A stretch of DNA of 64,000 nucleotides from Symsagittifera roscoffensis (Eukaryota > Xenacoelomorpha > Acoela > Convolutidae): the NCBI RefSeq assembly GCF_963678635.1, contig NC_087065.1, positions 71,187,345 through 71,251,344 on the forward strand, written 5' to 3'. Shown here piece after piece: positions 22,049 through 32,394 of this stretch. Within the stretch, counting starts at the first letter, position 1, and the number at the start of each line of letters is the position of its first letter. The notes under the pieces were generated by a model that saw nothing but the letters and a program-made list of their open reading frames with translations, made no database searches and had not been told where the DNA came from. Position numbers and translations under genes: made by a program.

Positions 22049-22832
22049 TTATTTTATTAAGGACTTAGGTAAACGAAAGAAAGACTAAAAAGCGAGAGGT
22101 ATTAGGTTATTAATACACAGGCTAGGTATCAGTGACTGCACTGGTAACTTGCCTTTCAAAAAGAACCAGACTAATACAAAACAGGTCCGAACTCGGATAT
22201 TCGCGACACTAAGTCTAAATTAAAAAGAGCGTGACTCATTGGTGTGGATTGAAACATAATACGTTTTTGGGAAAAGTGACTGCCCTGAGGATTTTAGTAG
22301 GTCTAGCTCGGGCAGTCCGAAGGCAGAATAGGTAACACAGTACTCGGTGGGTGCAATAGACGCCCACTTGAGAAAATTACTGCCTTCAAAGTTTTGTCTG
22401 TTTGGTGCAGCACCAAGCAGGGAAAGCTTTTTCTTTAAAAGACAGGTTCGACTATTGTACTGCGACCGACTAAGAGTACAAGACACATACGTTTTTTTAT
22501 ATATACATTCATATTGTGTCAATATATATTTTTTTTGTTTTTTTTTTATTTTAAATCAACCTAAACTGTGCTTGATTGGGTAGTGAGTACACTATCTTTT
22601 AAAATTGACTGATAACATCATATTGTGCTAGTTTCCAGATCTTTGGACCGATAATCGGTCAGTGTGAATAAATTTTATACAAACTGTACTCTGACAACAT
22701 ACAGGGATTCGTGGTCACTATTTAGTAGAATCTGGTGAAATTTATTGTGTTGTGTCATTATTATTGTTAATAAAACTATAAGGTCTCTAGCAATTGAGTC
22801 AAGAGTGGGCATAGGAAAGTGACAAATAAAGA

Positions 22833-25800
22833 ATGAGTTTAGACAAGTCAAGGATACCAAAACGAGGTAATAGCTCTAGGAAATTCATACCTGAAAAGCA
22901 AAGAAAAACGATGACCGATCCTTTTGTGGATTGGATCAAGCGAACCCGGTCCGATAAAGAGGAGACGGTTTCAGGCAGAATGGTTGAAACGAGAAGTCAG
23001 AAGACCTCAGAAGAGCGAAGAGAACTGTTAGAAGTGGAGGTCAATACGGACCATACCATGAACGACAACCAGGGAGTAAATGGACTGGAAGGGAGAGGCA
23101 GAAGGCTGGCGAGTGAATCTACTCCGGTAGAACAAGGCCATGATTTTGCCACTTCCACCGGGACATTGGATCGAGAGGAGATGTCGGAACTGTCCGACAT
23201 CTCAACTGAAGTAACGGCAACTAGAAGATCTCCGACAGGCAACACTATGATGGCAAGCGGAACTGGGAAACAAACAACCTCATCATCGTTCTCAGAAAGA
23301 ATGAAGAACACCTTCGGAAACATCTTTCCATTCAGCATGGGAGGAGGAGCAGGAAACGATGGTGAGTCCCAGGAGGAAGAGGATGAAGAGGAGCAAGGGG
23401 ACTTTGGATCTCAAGTCAGCCTCAATAGTTCGATCCAGGAGAGTGAGGCACACGTCGGAAGAGAGACTGGAACCATGGATAAATTTGGTGTAGTGACAAC
23501 GATAAGCAAAGAGGCAAACACACCGGGCCAGTCAAAGGACTTCGCGATTAGGACAAGTTCGGAGCCACAACCTGGAGAGAGTAGAACCAGAGGGCTTGGC
23601 AACGCGTTAATGGATCCTGAATTAAATAATGAAAAGACGTTGAAGCAGAGAGTCAAGGCCCGGATCTCGACAAGCACGAAGTTACCTGGGACCGACAGGG
23701 TTACACCACCACTAGTGACGCCACTCATGGATAACGGGGCAGCACTAGAGGAAGCCTTAAACAACATAGTGGGCAGTTTAGGAGAACAAAATGAACAGAT
23801 GTCGATAAGGATGAGTGAACTAGAAAGAGCAGTTCACATTGAAAGAGAAAGTCTGCGGGAAGAAATAAACCGCAACAGACAAGAAGTTGGCAGAAGCGAA
23901 AAACGCTTGAAAGAAAGAACGGACGAACATATGACGAGGAACTTGTCGCGAATGACAAGAGAGGCGGAACAGAGGGAGTTACGCTTAAGAGCCGACATGG
24001 AGAAGTTAAGAATTCAGCAAGAGCAGTCTCTTGGGTCTCTTGACACAAAGATAGACGCGATGATGGAGAGGCGAACTCAGGCTATCATGGATAGGTTGGA
24101 CGGGCTACTAAGCAGCAAGAGTAGACCAAAAGAAGGAGAGCCGAACTCGGGAGGTCCAAGCAGGGAACCGAGGGTGAACTTCAATGAACATCAAAGGAGG
24201 AAGACGTATGGATCCACTAGAGGCAGGGGCAGTTCATCAGGCTATGCCACAAGGGGTAATACAGCATGGGGCCCGAACAGTAGAGCAAGTTCAACGGGGA
24301 ACAGACAAACCTCGAACGAACGACCAACGCAAAGCACACATGCGACTGGGAGAAGCTATTCTGGCAACATGGGGCATACAAGCCCGAGGAGGAGTCATAT
24401 GGGCCAAGCGGGAAACGCTCATGGTGATTCGGATTGCAGGGATGCACCGCACACAGAGCCTTCGACAAGGTGTGAGGACACTCAAGCGGGACACTCAAGG
24501 GATGCTACGGCAATGGCCACAGCATTTGAACCCCTGAACAGGTCTTTAGAGACATTCCTGACGAGGTTATCAAGAACCAATGAACGCAGTGAGAAGTCCA
24601 GAAGAGTCTTTAAGAAACCAAGATGCTACAAAGACGAATCTGATGGCTGTATTGATACCTGGATAGAGGTAATGAAGCTGCATTTCGAGGAAGAGGACTT
24701 GTCGGAGAGACAGGAATGCAGCGCGCTCACCAGCAACTTAGAAGGGACAGCCCTGAACTGTGTCATGGCCAAGAAACAGTATCAACGTGACACTGCAGAG
24801 AAAATCTTCGAAATCTTGTTAAACCGTTTCGGATCAGGGGTGCAGGGGCACCAGGCGATGATGCGCTTCGAGAAACGGAGGCAACGAGAAGATGAAACAA
24901 TAGACAAGTTTCTCGATGATTTGGAAATGCTGAGAAGACGCAGCCAACCGGATGAGTCAAACCGAAGGATGAACCTGGCCGTAGCCTCAAAATTCATCGA
25001 TGGTGTGAAAAATGATGAACTTCGTACGATGCTAGCAACGCATTACACACCACTATCAACTAATGCGCCAACACCGGAGGAGTTGAGGCTCAAATCAAAA
25101 GAGTATCTTTTGTTGAAACCTCCTTCGAGATCTGGATATTACAAGAATAATTATGGCAATTTTAACAACGGACCAGCAAACCAAGGGAACAATTGGTATA
25201 AACCGAGGGATTATATGGACAAGAGACGTTCTTGTGCTAATTGCAGTTCAACAGACCATCATGTGTCAGCATGCCCAGCTTACAAACAAGGCATGAAAGC
25301 AATAGGCTTTAGCCTCGAGGACGAAGATGCGTCAGAGTTGGATCATGAGGATTTCATGAGAGAAGTAATTGCGAAATTCGGCCCGAGGTGTTTCTTTTGT
25401 AACTTGGAAGGTCATTTTAAATCAGATTGTCCGCAATTCTGGGATGCAGTGGCAGACATCAAGCATCCAAGACATGAAGAAGCTTTGTCAGGAGTGAAAG
25501 CCAGCAAGGCTCGACTTTTGAGTGAAGCGGAGGCACGCAGAAAGGATAAACCTCAAGAGCTGGTAGCAAAGAAGATGCAAGCGGTAACAGAGGAAGCACG
25601 TGAACCGGAACCAGCAACTGCGGCCGATGACTTCAAAATCGATTATAGGGCAGCTGCGAGGCATGCTATAAATAGGGTACAGCAGGAACTAGTGACGAAA
25701 GAGATTGAGCAAAAGGTGAAACTCGAGCTGGAGAATGAAAAATTACAGGAGCAACTGAACGCCTTTGAAGCAACGGAAGTAGAAGAGGCAAAAGCACCAA

Positions 25801-26450
25801 GCAGCTTGAGCATGAAACTTAATGTTATCTCTGGTCAGAGGTTCGGTATGGCACCGCAAGGAAGTAAAAAACAGTCGATAATCTCGGTGGCAGGGCATCA
25901 GGTAATCAGAAATCTGAGTGAACCGTCTGAGTTCACTTTGATGCATTTGGACACATATGCAGACTATCTGAGGCAGATGGAGCCACGCACCGAGTCGAGG
26001 GCTGTGAGGGCACTACTGACCACGGGTGGCCCTCGCATGAAGAAACTTCATGGACGCTACCTAGAAGTCTATGGGCCGTATCAAGTGATGCTGAACGTGG
26101 ATGGGATCAGTATCTACACCAGGACTTATGTAACAAAAGATGATGACCAAATAGGGCAGATCTATTTGGGTGAAGAGGAACTCAAAGTCCGCAGGATAGG
26201 CCATGACGCCATGATGGAACAAGACGCGGTACACATTGGATATGAAGCAGATGTGACAGCACACCTGCTCGACACCAACGGAACAAAAATCGGAGTCGCA
26301 GGGCTTCTGGACACAGGAGCGGTGGTGAGTGTGATGCCGATAAAAACTTGGGAAAGAATGGGCTTCACACGGGAAGATCTGATTCCTACAAACTCCGACT
26401 GGCCGCCGCAAATCGAGGAGCCATCTACGTGGCCGGAAGAACACCGATAA
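22833..26450 (+). CDS. gag: Gag polyprotein with start of protease (copy A)
   Basis: Seen: 1205 codons from ATG 22833. N-terminal 300 residues are charged and low-complexity; residues about 310-430 form a long Glu/Arg-rich coiled coil; about 590-730 resemble a retrotransposon Gag capsid (YKDESDGCIDTWIEVMKLHF onward); two CCHC knuckles C-x2-C-x4-H-x4-C lie at 801-814 and 853-866; the aspartic-protease motif DTGA is at 1160-1163. The frame then diverges at about nucleotide 26390 and ends at 26450. Copy B reads through this point in one frame with one more base, so gag and protease-pol were probably a single ORF and this end is a frameshift. Known role: particle formation and RNA packaging. Confidence 0.9.
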   Translation: MSLDKSRIPKRGNSSRKFIPEKQRKTMTDPFVDWIKRTRSDKEETVSGRMVETRSQKTSEERRELLEVEVNTDHTMNDNQGVNGLEGRGRRLASESTPVEQGHDFATSTGTLDREEMSELSDISTEVTATRRSPTGNTMMASGTGKQTTSSSFSERMKNTFGNIFPFSMGGGAGNDGESQEEEDEEEQGDFGSQVSLNSSIQESEAHVGRETGTMDKFGVVTTISKEANTPGQSKDFAIRTSSEPQPGESRTRGLGNALMDPELNNEKTLKQRVKARISTSTKLPGTDRVTPPLVTPLMDNGAALEEALNNIVGSLGEQNEQMSIRMSELERAVHIERESLREEINRNRQEVGRSEKRLKERTDEHMTRNLSRMTREAEQRELRLRADMEKLRIQQEQSLGSLDTKIDAMMERRTQAIMDRLDGLLSSKSRPKEGEPNSGGPSREPRVNFNEHQRRKTYGSTRGRGSSSGYATRGNTAWGPNSRASSTGNRQTSNERPTQSTHATGRSYSGNMGHTSPRRSHMGQAGNAHGDSDCRDAPHTEPSTRCEDTQAGHSRDATAMATAFEPLNRSLETFLTRLSRTNERSEKSRRVFKKPRCYKDESDGCIDTWIEVMKLHFEEEDLSERQECSALTSNLEGTALNCVMAKKQYQRDTAEKIFEILLNRFGSGVQGHQAMMRFEKRRQREDETIDKFLDDLEMLRRRSQPDESNRRMNLAVASKFIDGVKNDELRTMLATHYTPLSTNAPTPEELRLKSKEYLLLKPPSRSGYYKNNYGNFNNGPANQGNNWYKPRDYMDKRRSCANCSSTDHHVSACPAYKQGMKAIGFSLEDEDASELDHEDFMREVIAKFGPRCFFCNLEGHFKSDCPQFWDAVADIKHPRHEEALSGVKASKARLLSEAEARRKDKPQELVAKKMQAVTEEAREPEPATAADDFKIDYRAAARHAINRVQQELVTKEIEQKVKLELENEKLQEQLNAFEATEVEEAKAPSSLSMKLNVISGQRFGMAPQGSKKQSIISVAGHQVIRNLSEPSEFTLMHLDTYADYLRQMEPRTESRAVRALLTTGGPRMKKLHGRYLEVYGPYQVMLNVDGISIYTRTYVTKDDDQIGQIYLGEEELKVRRIGHDAMMEQDAVHIGYEADVTAHLLDTNGTKIGVAGLLDTGAVVSVMPIKTWERMGFTREDLIPTNSDWPPQIEEPSTWPEEHR

Positions 26451-29400
26451 CGGTCCTTCACATGGGAGGACGAGACCTTTGGATGAGCTTCCTGGTGGTA
26501 GAGAATCTGGACGACGCCGACCAATTCATCTTGGGCAGAGATTTTGTCAGGAATTTTGACGTGATGATTGACTTGAACAACGGTCTAATACGGATTAGAA
26601 ACCCGGACCGAAAGTATGTTAAGAGACCAATTAATAGGATAATAACAGATGAAAATAAGGTACCAGTTTTTTTGGATAGAAAAGTAAAGTTACAACCAGG
26701 ACAAGCTGTAGTAGCAATTTTTAGAATGAGAAATTTAAATTCGTTAAGTGATAGCAAACAGGTTTGCTTAGTACCGAATCCAAATAGTCAGAGACCGGTG
26801 ATTTTAGTCCGGAGCTTCTCGGTAACGCGAAACGGACTGTGTGTCAGTGTGTTGTTGAACACACTGGACACCACGGTTTCAATCCAGCGTGGAAAGAAGC
26901 TTGGCTACGCCTTGCCGATGAGGACCGACTATGAGGAGACACAAAACTTGAAGAAACATAATGTGAAAGACTGTCCTTATCATGCAAATAAAGATAAAAT
27001 CTTAAAGAGAATTAATGAATTAAAATCTATTCATAAATTGTTTTCAATGAAATCCGAAACGGACGACGGCTTATCAAGTTGCTCGAATTTTCCGGAACGC
27101 CCCTCGTCATATGAACTAGAATCTGACAAACCGGTTTTGCCAGAAATAGAACATTTAAAAGGAAAAATAGGTGAGGGAGATTTTGAAAAATTGCGGGACC
27201 TCCTAAATCGGAACGCCGAGGTATTTTCAAAACATAAGGCGGACATCGGTCGCTGTAATTTCGTCGAACACGAAATCGAACTAGAAGAGGGCGCCGTTCC
27301 CCATAGGGAAGGCGCAAGGCGAATGACGCCACATAAATCGGAAGCGTGCCGAGCGGAAATAGAAATGTTGCTTGAATACGACATGATAGAACCCTCGAAA
27401 TCGCCGTGGGCTTGCGGGGTAGTCATGGCGAAAAAGAAAGGGGGGCAGCTTAGATTTTGTTGCGACTTTCGTTACTTGAACGCGGTAACGATTAAAGATG
27501 CGTACCCGATACCGCGAATAGACGAGAGCCTATCTAAACTTGGTGATGCAAAGTTCTTCACCACATTGGACTTGGGTTCTGCCTTCTGGCAGGTTCCTCT
27601 GCGAAAGAAGGACAGAGAGAAAACCGGATTCGCGTGCGAATTGGGGTTGTACCAGTGGAAGAGGATGCCCTTCGGCTTGTGCAATGCAACAGCAACTTTT
27701 CAAAGGCTGATGGCTCAGGCTTTGACAGGAGTGACCAAAAAGTACGGGAATCTCTTGATGTGCTACGTGGATGATGTAGTCATAGCGACACCGACCCTGG
27801 AGGATCACATTGATCGGCTCGATGAGGTCTTCGGATGTATGAAAAGAGCAGGCTTGAAATGCAAACCATCGAAATGTGAAATCCTTAGGGATTCGATCAA
27901 GTACCTGGGAAGAATGGTGGACAGGCATGGTGTGAGGCCAGATCCAGAAGCAGTAGAGGCTGTGCTGACATGGACAGCTCCTAGAACGGAAACACAGCTC
28001 ATGAGCTTCCTAGGGTTTGCCAATTACTACCGTGAATTCATTAAAGGATATGCGGACAAGGTGTATCCGATGCAGAAGCTGATGCGCAACAAAGGGAAGA
28101 AGTTCGAATGGAACGATGAGGCACAAGTTGCTTTCGAGAACATAAAGCGGGAACTGTGCGAAGCGCCAGTGCTGGGCATGCCTACAGAAAAGGGCATGTA
28201 TGTTCTTGACACAGACGCATCGGTGGTGGCCATCTCAGGAATATTGCATCAAGAGCAAGAATGGAACGGAAGAACAGTTCTCCGTCCCATTGCATACGGC
28301 AGCAAAATCTTGAGTGACACAGAGATGAAATATGGCGCACCAAAAGCAGAAATGTTTGCAGTAGTCACCTTCGTGGAGAAGTACCGTGCATACTTGGGGA
28401 GCGCTCCCTTCAAGTTACGCGTGGACAACAGAGCGTTATCCTGGTTGAAGACCTACTCGATGGATCAGAGTTATATTGGTAGGTGGATAGTAAGACTGGA
28501 TGGCTACCATATGATAATCGAACATAGGATGCGTGACAAACACCAGAATGCTGACAGCCTCAGTAAGAAAATTGAATTCTATGAAAGATTGGAGCAGAAG
28601 CAGGCCAATCAGGCGGAAGTAAAGGAGGGATTCTCGTTTCTGGACAAAGAAACTTATGAAGCGCTTCCCTTGACGAGATGGTTGGATAAGTCTGGACATC
28701 CAATTCCAGGGCATCCTGAGTTACCTGTAGAGAAAGCAGCCGAGATAAAGATCCTGTCCAAGGAGGATCCGGTCTCCTTGGATTTGTTGCTGCGCTCGAA
28801 CCTGGTCCAGCAAGAACTCTCTCGCATGAATATAAACCGCCTCTCATTATTGGATAAAACGGTGCAAGTCACACCACAAGTAATGCGGATGCTGGGTGGA
28901 TTGTTAGAAAGAGAAGTGACCAGAGATGACCCCGAGTGGACAGCAGCAGTGGCATCGCTGACAGTCAGTGAGAAGGTGAAGATCATGCCGTCCAGACGAC
29001 AACACGAAGAGAACGAGAGGGATTGTAGGACAATAGTTCAGCAACTAGTATCCTCAATACCCCAAGAGATTTTAACCAGTACTTCTTACGGACAGAAAGG
29101 ACAGGAGAGCGGCAGGCAAAAGAAAACTGTCACCTTTGTAGACCGGGATAAAGACGGTGAAGTTGTAAAACAAAATCTGCTGCAAGACTATTTGTCCGTG
29201 GAGAAGGATGAGGAGAAAAACCAGCGATCACAAGATCAACACCCGGGACAAGTGAATTGGTCCGGGGAGTCCGAGATAGACGAGAAAATTCCTGATGAGA
29301 AACAGGACCTAGAGAACAAGGTTTTGTCCGGGGAGTTCAGATGGATGCGAAGGAAATACAGACATGATCTGGAGGAGCGTGCAGTCTCCAGCACAACACC

Positions 29401-31630
29401 TTCGACAGATGATGAATCCCGAAACTCAGGAATGGATACCTATTCCGACAGGAATTCGACTTCGGGATCCGAACTGTCAGAACTGGCGATACACACGCTA
29501 CTAGTGGAAACTCGGGCGAGAGACCTGGACAGAGAGGTGTACCAGGATCCTGACAGTGATCGCTACCTAATACCAAGCGAAAGAGTCTTTGACAACGCAG
29601 CGGATGACTTAGAAACGATAGCGGTATCGAAACGTTCGATAAGCCTGTTGCCGCAGAAAGAGGTAGTCAGGACTGATCTTCAGCCGTTTCAGCAAGAAAC
29701 ACAACCGTTGGCGAAGATTTGGTGCGTTAAGATGGAAGAAGACACACATCAGCCCAACGAGCTGAATAGTCAGATGAGAGTCATGAAGACGTACTTGAAG
29801 GCGAGATACAGACTCTCGGACCTTCTAAGGGCGCAGAGAAATGATCACATGACAAGCAACCTAAAAAGGTGGATAGAAAACGGTGCACCTGACAAAGGTG
29901 ACCTAGAAGAAGATAGCTATAGGATCCTGAGACAATACTTCATGCAGAAGGAGGGGAGATTATATCTGAACAAGGACGGGATCGTGGCTTGCAGGAGACG
30001 AGAAGAAGACAAGGTCTTATACAAATATAACGCGATAGTGTTGCCGCAACTCTATCAGACAGAACTATTATTCAGGTCGCATGATCAGATGGGCCATCAA
30101 GGGATCGACAAAGTGTATCAGAGGATCCTGAAGCGCTTTGAGTGGCCTGGGATGAAAAAGGCATGCGAGAAATGGGTGACAGCATGTCTGTCATGCCAAC
30201 AGGTCAAGGATCCTAGGAAGTTGCGATTTCCTTTACAATCAATTGAGTCGTCTGAATTCAACGAGGTGGTGCAGATAGATCACCAGAAGATATGCATGAC
30301 AGACAGCGGTTACAACCAAGTCTTGGTCATGATAGATCACTTCACGAAGTATGCAGAGGCCGTGCCCTGCATTACTGCCTCGGCGGAAGAGACATGCGAC
30401 CACCTGATCAATACGTGGATAGCAAGACATGGTTGTCCAATGACGTTTCAATCGGACAATGGAACGGCTTTCGTAGGCGAGCTTACGAAAGAGCTTATGA
30501 GACGGTCACAAGTCGCTCAGGCTCACTCCACGACATACCACCCTCAGACGAATGGCTTAGTGGAAAGACAGAATAGGACGTTAGTGTCGATGCTGAGGGT
30601 ATATTGTTCCAGGTACATGACCGATTGGGACAGATACCTTCCACAGGTGATGGGAGCTTATAATAGCACGCAACACTCCACCACTGGAGTTAGTCCACAC
30701 ATGATGCTAACTGGACACGAAAAGTCTTTACCCTTAACCTTCTTCTACCCAGAGTATGAGGGAAAGAAAACGTCCCCACAGGTCTACGTGAGGGATGTGG
30801 TCAAACGCCAACAGGAGTTGAACGATTTGTGTAGACGAAACACTCAGCAGGCACAGGCAAGGCAGAGGAAAAGATTCGACAAGAAAGCAGCTGGTGCAAA
30901 GGCTTACTCGGTGGGAGACTACGTATGGGTATTTCAGAACGTTATACCACCGAAAGGGACAAAGAAGCTTCTAAAGAAATGGAGGGGACCCTTCATGATT
31001 ACAGAGGTGCACCAAGAGGGACGCTTTTATAGACTGAGTACTGGCCGAGCCGCCCACTACGAGAACATCAAGCCACACAATCCATCGACAGAAGACTGGT
31101 GTATACCTGCAGACATGGAAGAAGGGGATTATCTAATGATGGATCCTGCTTGTGAGGTCAATGAAAAAGGCACCAGGGACAAGAACGATGGAAACGAGGT
31201 CGTAGAGGAAGGCACGGATACACCATTGGACCTGGATCCAAACGAACAGATCGAAGTGGACGATGAAACCTTACCCTACGCAGAGGAAGATTGGCAGGAT
31301 CCCGAACAGACAGAGGTTCCCAAGAACTTGGAACCAGATCTTCCGTTCACGATTCAGTTTCGTCAGAAGGACGGGACGAGACAAAGAAAGAAACACAATC
31401 CTTACGGTGACGACTTTGTAGTGGATAGGATAGATCTAAAGAAAATAGTGGAGGAAATAGTGGGTTTAGAGGAAATAACCGTGTCACAAGACATTGACAT
31501 AGTCGATGATCACAACGATGAGTGGGTTGATGACTGGTCGAAACCCGAAGTAGAATTCGACGATGAGCAACAGCAGTCAAATGAACAAGACCTGACGAAC
31601 CTGCGCGTCTTAGAGTGGCTGAACGAATGA
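26348..31630 (+). CDS. pol: Pol polyprotein: protease, RT, RNase H, integrase (copy A)
   Basis: Seen: 1760 codons in the -1 frame relative to gag, overlapping it by 103 bases. The genuine part starts near 26390, where protease sequence continues (AANRGAIYVAG, later ILGRDFV). RT spans about 350-530 with Y473-V-D-D476; RNase H about 618-745 with D621 and D623. An unrecognised segment of roughly 380 residues (about 770-1140) separates RNase H from the integrase. Integrase has H1245-x4-H1250-x29-C1280-x2-C1283 and the DDE triad D1311, D1370, E1406 (35 residues between the last two), then the WRGPF motif near 1545. The C-tail is acidic. Its stop overlaps the next ORF's start as ATGA. This frame appears intact from RT to integrase, so the element may be active apart from the upstream break. 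Confidence 0.93.
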   Translation: MGKNGLHTGRSDSYKLRLAAANRGAIYVAGRTPITVLHMGGRDLWMSFLVVENLDDADQFILGRDFVRNFDVMIDLNNGLIRIRNPDRKYVKRPINRIITDENKVPVFLDRKVKLQPGQAVVAIFRMRNLNSLSDSKQVCLVPNPNSQRPVILVRSFSVTRNGLCVSVLLNTLDTTVSIQRGKKLGYALPMRTDYEETQNLKKHNVKDCPYHANKDKILKRINELKSIHKLFSMKSETDDGLSSCSNFPERPSSYELESDKPVLPEIEHLKGKIGEGDFEKLRDLLNRNAEVFSKHKADIGRCNFVEHEIELEEGAVPHREGARRMTPHKSEACRAEIEMLLEYDMIEPSKSPWACGVVMAKKKGGQLRFCCDFRYLNAVTIKDAYPIPRIDESLSKLGDAKFFTTLDLGSAFWQVPLRKKDREKTGFACELGLYQWKRMPFGLCNATATFQRLMAQALTGVTKKYGNLLMCYVDDVVIATPTLEDHIDRLDEVFGCMKRAGLKCKPSKCEILRDSIKYLGRMVDRHGVRPDPEAVEAVLTWTAPRTETQLMSFLGFANYYREFIKGYADKVYPMQKLMRNKGKKFEWNDEAQVAFENIKRELCEAPVLGMPTEKGMYVLDTDASVVAISGILHQEQEWNGRTVLRPIAYGSKILSDTEMKYGAPKAEMFAVVTFVEKYRAYLGSAPFKLRVDNRALSWLKTYSMDQSYIGRWIVRLDGYHMIIEHRMRDKHQNADSLSKKIEFYERLEQKQANQAEVKEGFSFLDKETYEALPLTRWLDKSGHPIPGHPELPVEKAAEIKILSKEDPVSLDLLLRSNLVQQELSRMNINRLSLLDKTVQVTPQVMRMLGGLLEREVTRDDPEWTAAVASLTVSEKVKIMPSRRQHEENERDCRTIVQQLVSSIPQEILTSTSYGQKGQESGRQKKTVTFVDRDKDGEVVKQNLLQDYLSVEKDEEKNQRSQDQHPGQVNWSGESEIDEKIPDEKQDLENKVLSGEFRWMRRKYRHDLEERAVSSTTPSTDDESRNSGMDTYSDRNSTSGSELSELAIHTLLVETRARDLDREVYQDPDSDRYLIPSERVFDNAADDLETIAVSKRSISLLPQKEVVRTDLQPFQQETQPLAKIWCVKMEEDTHQPNELNSQMRVMKTYLKARYRLSDLLRAQRNDHMTSNLKRWIENGAPDKGDLEEDSYRILRQYFMQKEGRLYLNKDGIVACRRREEDKVLYKYNAIVLPQLYQTELLFRSHDQMGHQGIDKVYQRILKRFEWPGMKKACEKWVTACLSCQQVKDPRKLRFPLQSIESSEFNEVVQIDHQKICMTDSGYNQVLVMIDHFTKYAEAVPCITASAEETCDHLINTWIARHGCPMTFQSDNGTAFVGELTKELMRRSQVAQAHSTTYHPQTNGLVERQNRTLVSMLRVYCSRYMTDWDRYLPQVMGAYNSTQHSTTGVSPHMMLTGHEKSLPLTFFYPEYEGKKTSPQVYVRDVVKRQQELNDLCRRNTQQAQARQRKRFDKKAAGAKAYSVGDYVWVFQNVIPPKGTKKLLKKWRGPFMITEVHQEGRFYRLSTGRAAHYENIKPHNPSTEDWCIPADMEEGDYLMMDPACEVNEKGTRDKNDGNEVVEEGTDTPLDLDPNEQIEVDDETLPYAEEDWQDPEQTEVPKNLEPDLPFTIQFRQKDGTRQRKKHNPYGDDFVVDRIDLKKIVEEIVGLEEITVSQDIDIVDDHNDEWVDDWSKPEVEFDDEQQQSNEQDLTNLRVLEWLNE

Positions 31631-32394
31631 CATCAGACCCTAAAGAGACCAACGTTACGATTCAAGACGTAGATCGCGAAAGCGCGAAATACATTAAGAC
31701 CGAACGAGATGATCCTTCCTGGGCTGCCCAGGAAGGACAACTTCTCATTCCAGCTTCTAACCTTGACTTAATACCCGGTATGCGATCGACGGGGACGCCG
31801 ATGGATATTTTTGTCCGGGGAGTGGGGGTAGGACTTACCCACACTGAAAACTTGATAATAAAAAAATTAAGAATAGCAAGAGAAACAGGAGACTTAGAAG
31901 CAGAAACAGGTGAAGAACCTAAGAAACCTGACATAGGCAGGGTAGTTGAGTCATATTTTAATTTACCAAATGAATATTCTAGTAAAATAATACTAACAGA
32001 CAGTGATTTCATACTCACAAACAGAACATGTGCGATAGCAATCACCGCAGACATGAGTTTTAGGACAGCGCTAGCGGCAGATTTTAAGAGGGAATACAAA
32101 AACGTGGAATTCCTTTGGAAGCAAAGACCAGGGATAGGGGGCGTAGCAGCCTTACCTCCGGCGGTGTCGCAGATACCGGGAAAGTACTTGTGCTTCTTGG
32201 TAACGAGGGCGACGGAGAAGCAGCACGTGGACCCAGAAAACCTAGTCTTGTCTTTGACGAGGCTGAGGGACTTCCTTGTGGAAATGGACGTGAAGGAGCT
32301 CTCGCTTCCAGTGTACGATCCAAATAGAGGAAGACTGCATCCTCGGGAATTGTACGCGCTGGTACACGTGATATTCTCTGAAACGAACATATAA
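31627..32394 (+). CDS. macro-domain-like accessory protein (copy A)
   Basis: Seen: 255 codons from ATG 31627, whose ATG overlaps the pol stop (ATGA). Residues about 136-255 follow a macro-domain layout: a TADMSF segment at D142 followed by an ALAADFKREY helix, G-IGGVAALP, then a KYLCFLVTRATEK strand (about 187-200), an LVLSLTRLRDFL helix, ELSLPV (about 224-229) and a LHPRELYALVHVIF helix. The Gly-rich ligand loops of ADP-ribose hydrolases (GxGIA and the second glycine loop) are absent or changed, so catalysis is doubtful. Copy B continues 15 residues further (IQVYLHKKY...), while copy A has TAA there, so copy A is slightly truncated. Known: macro domains bind or hydrolyse ADP-ribose on proteins or nucleic acids. 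The fold call is by pattern only. Confidence 0.5.
   Translation: MTSDPKETNVTIQDVDRESAKYIKTERDDPSWAAQEGQLLIPASNLDLIPGMRSTGTPMDIFVRGVGVGLTHTENLIIKKLRIARETGDLEAETGEEPKKPDIGRVVESYFNLPNEYSSKIILTDSDFILTNRTCAIAITADMSFRTALAADFKREYKNVEFLWKQRPGIGGVAALPPAVSQIPGKYLCFLVTRATEKQHVDPENLVLSLTRLRDFLVEMDVKELSLPVYDPNRGRLHPRELYALVHVIFSETNI

Larger units (their letters stand above)
19885..22832 (+). other. long untranslated leader of copy A
   Basis: Nearly 3 kb between the primer site and the gag ATG with no long frame. It contains scattered CCGGA-type motifs in both orientations, a dense motif array (21753-22048), a self-complementary 15-mer (20602-20616), and a pyrimidine-rich 'ttgttgttacag' acceptor-like site near 20308 that is also present in copy B. 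It likely carries packaging, dimerisation and transcription-control signals. Confidence 0.6.

Noticed and set aside
22997-23338. Long minus-strand frames inside gag and pol of copy A
   Set aside because: Shadows of the sense coding sequence. No domain recognised.
26348-26450. Programmed -1 frameshift between gag and pol
   Set aside because: No slippery heptamer was found and copy B is in one frame there. A one-base deletion is the simpler reading.
31615-31626. Start of the macro-like ORF at GTG 31615
   Set aside because: The ATG at 31627 overlaps the pol stop and is kept in copy B. A GTG start is unlikely in an animal.
31662-32390. Antisense frame of 242 codons opposite the macro-like ORF
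   Set aside because: It mirrors the sense gene's codon pattern, shows no recognisable motif, and is only partly open in copy B. Treated as a shadow.
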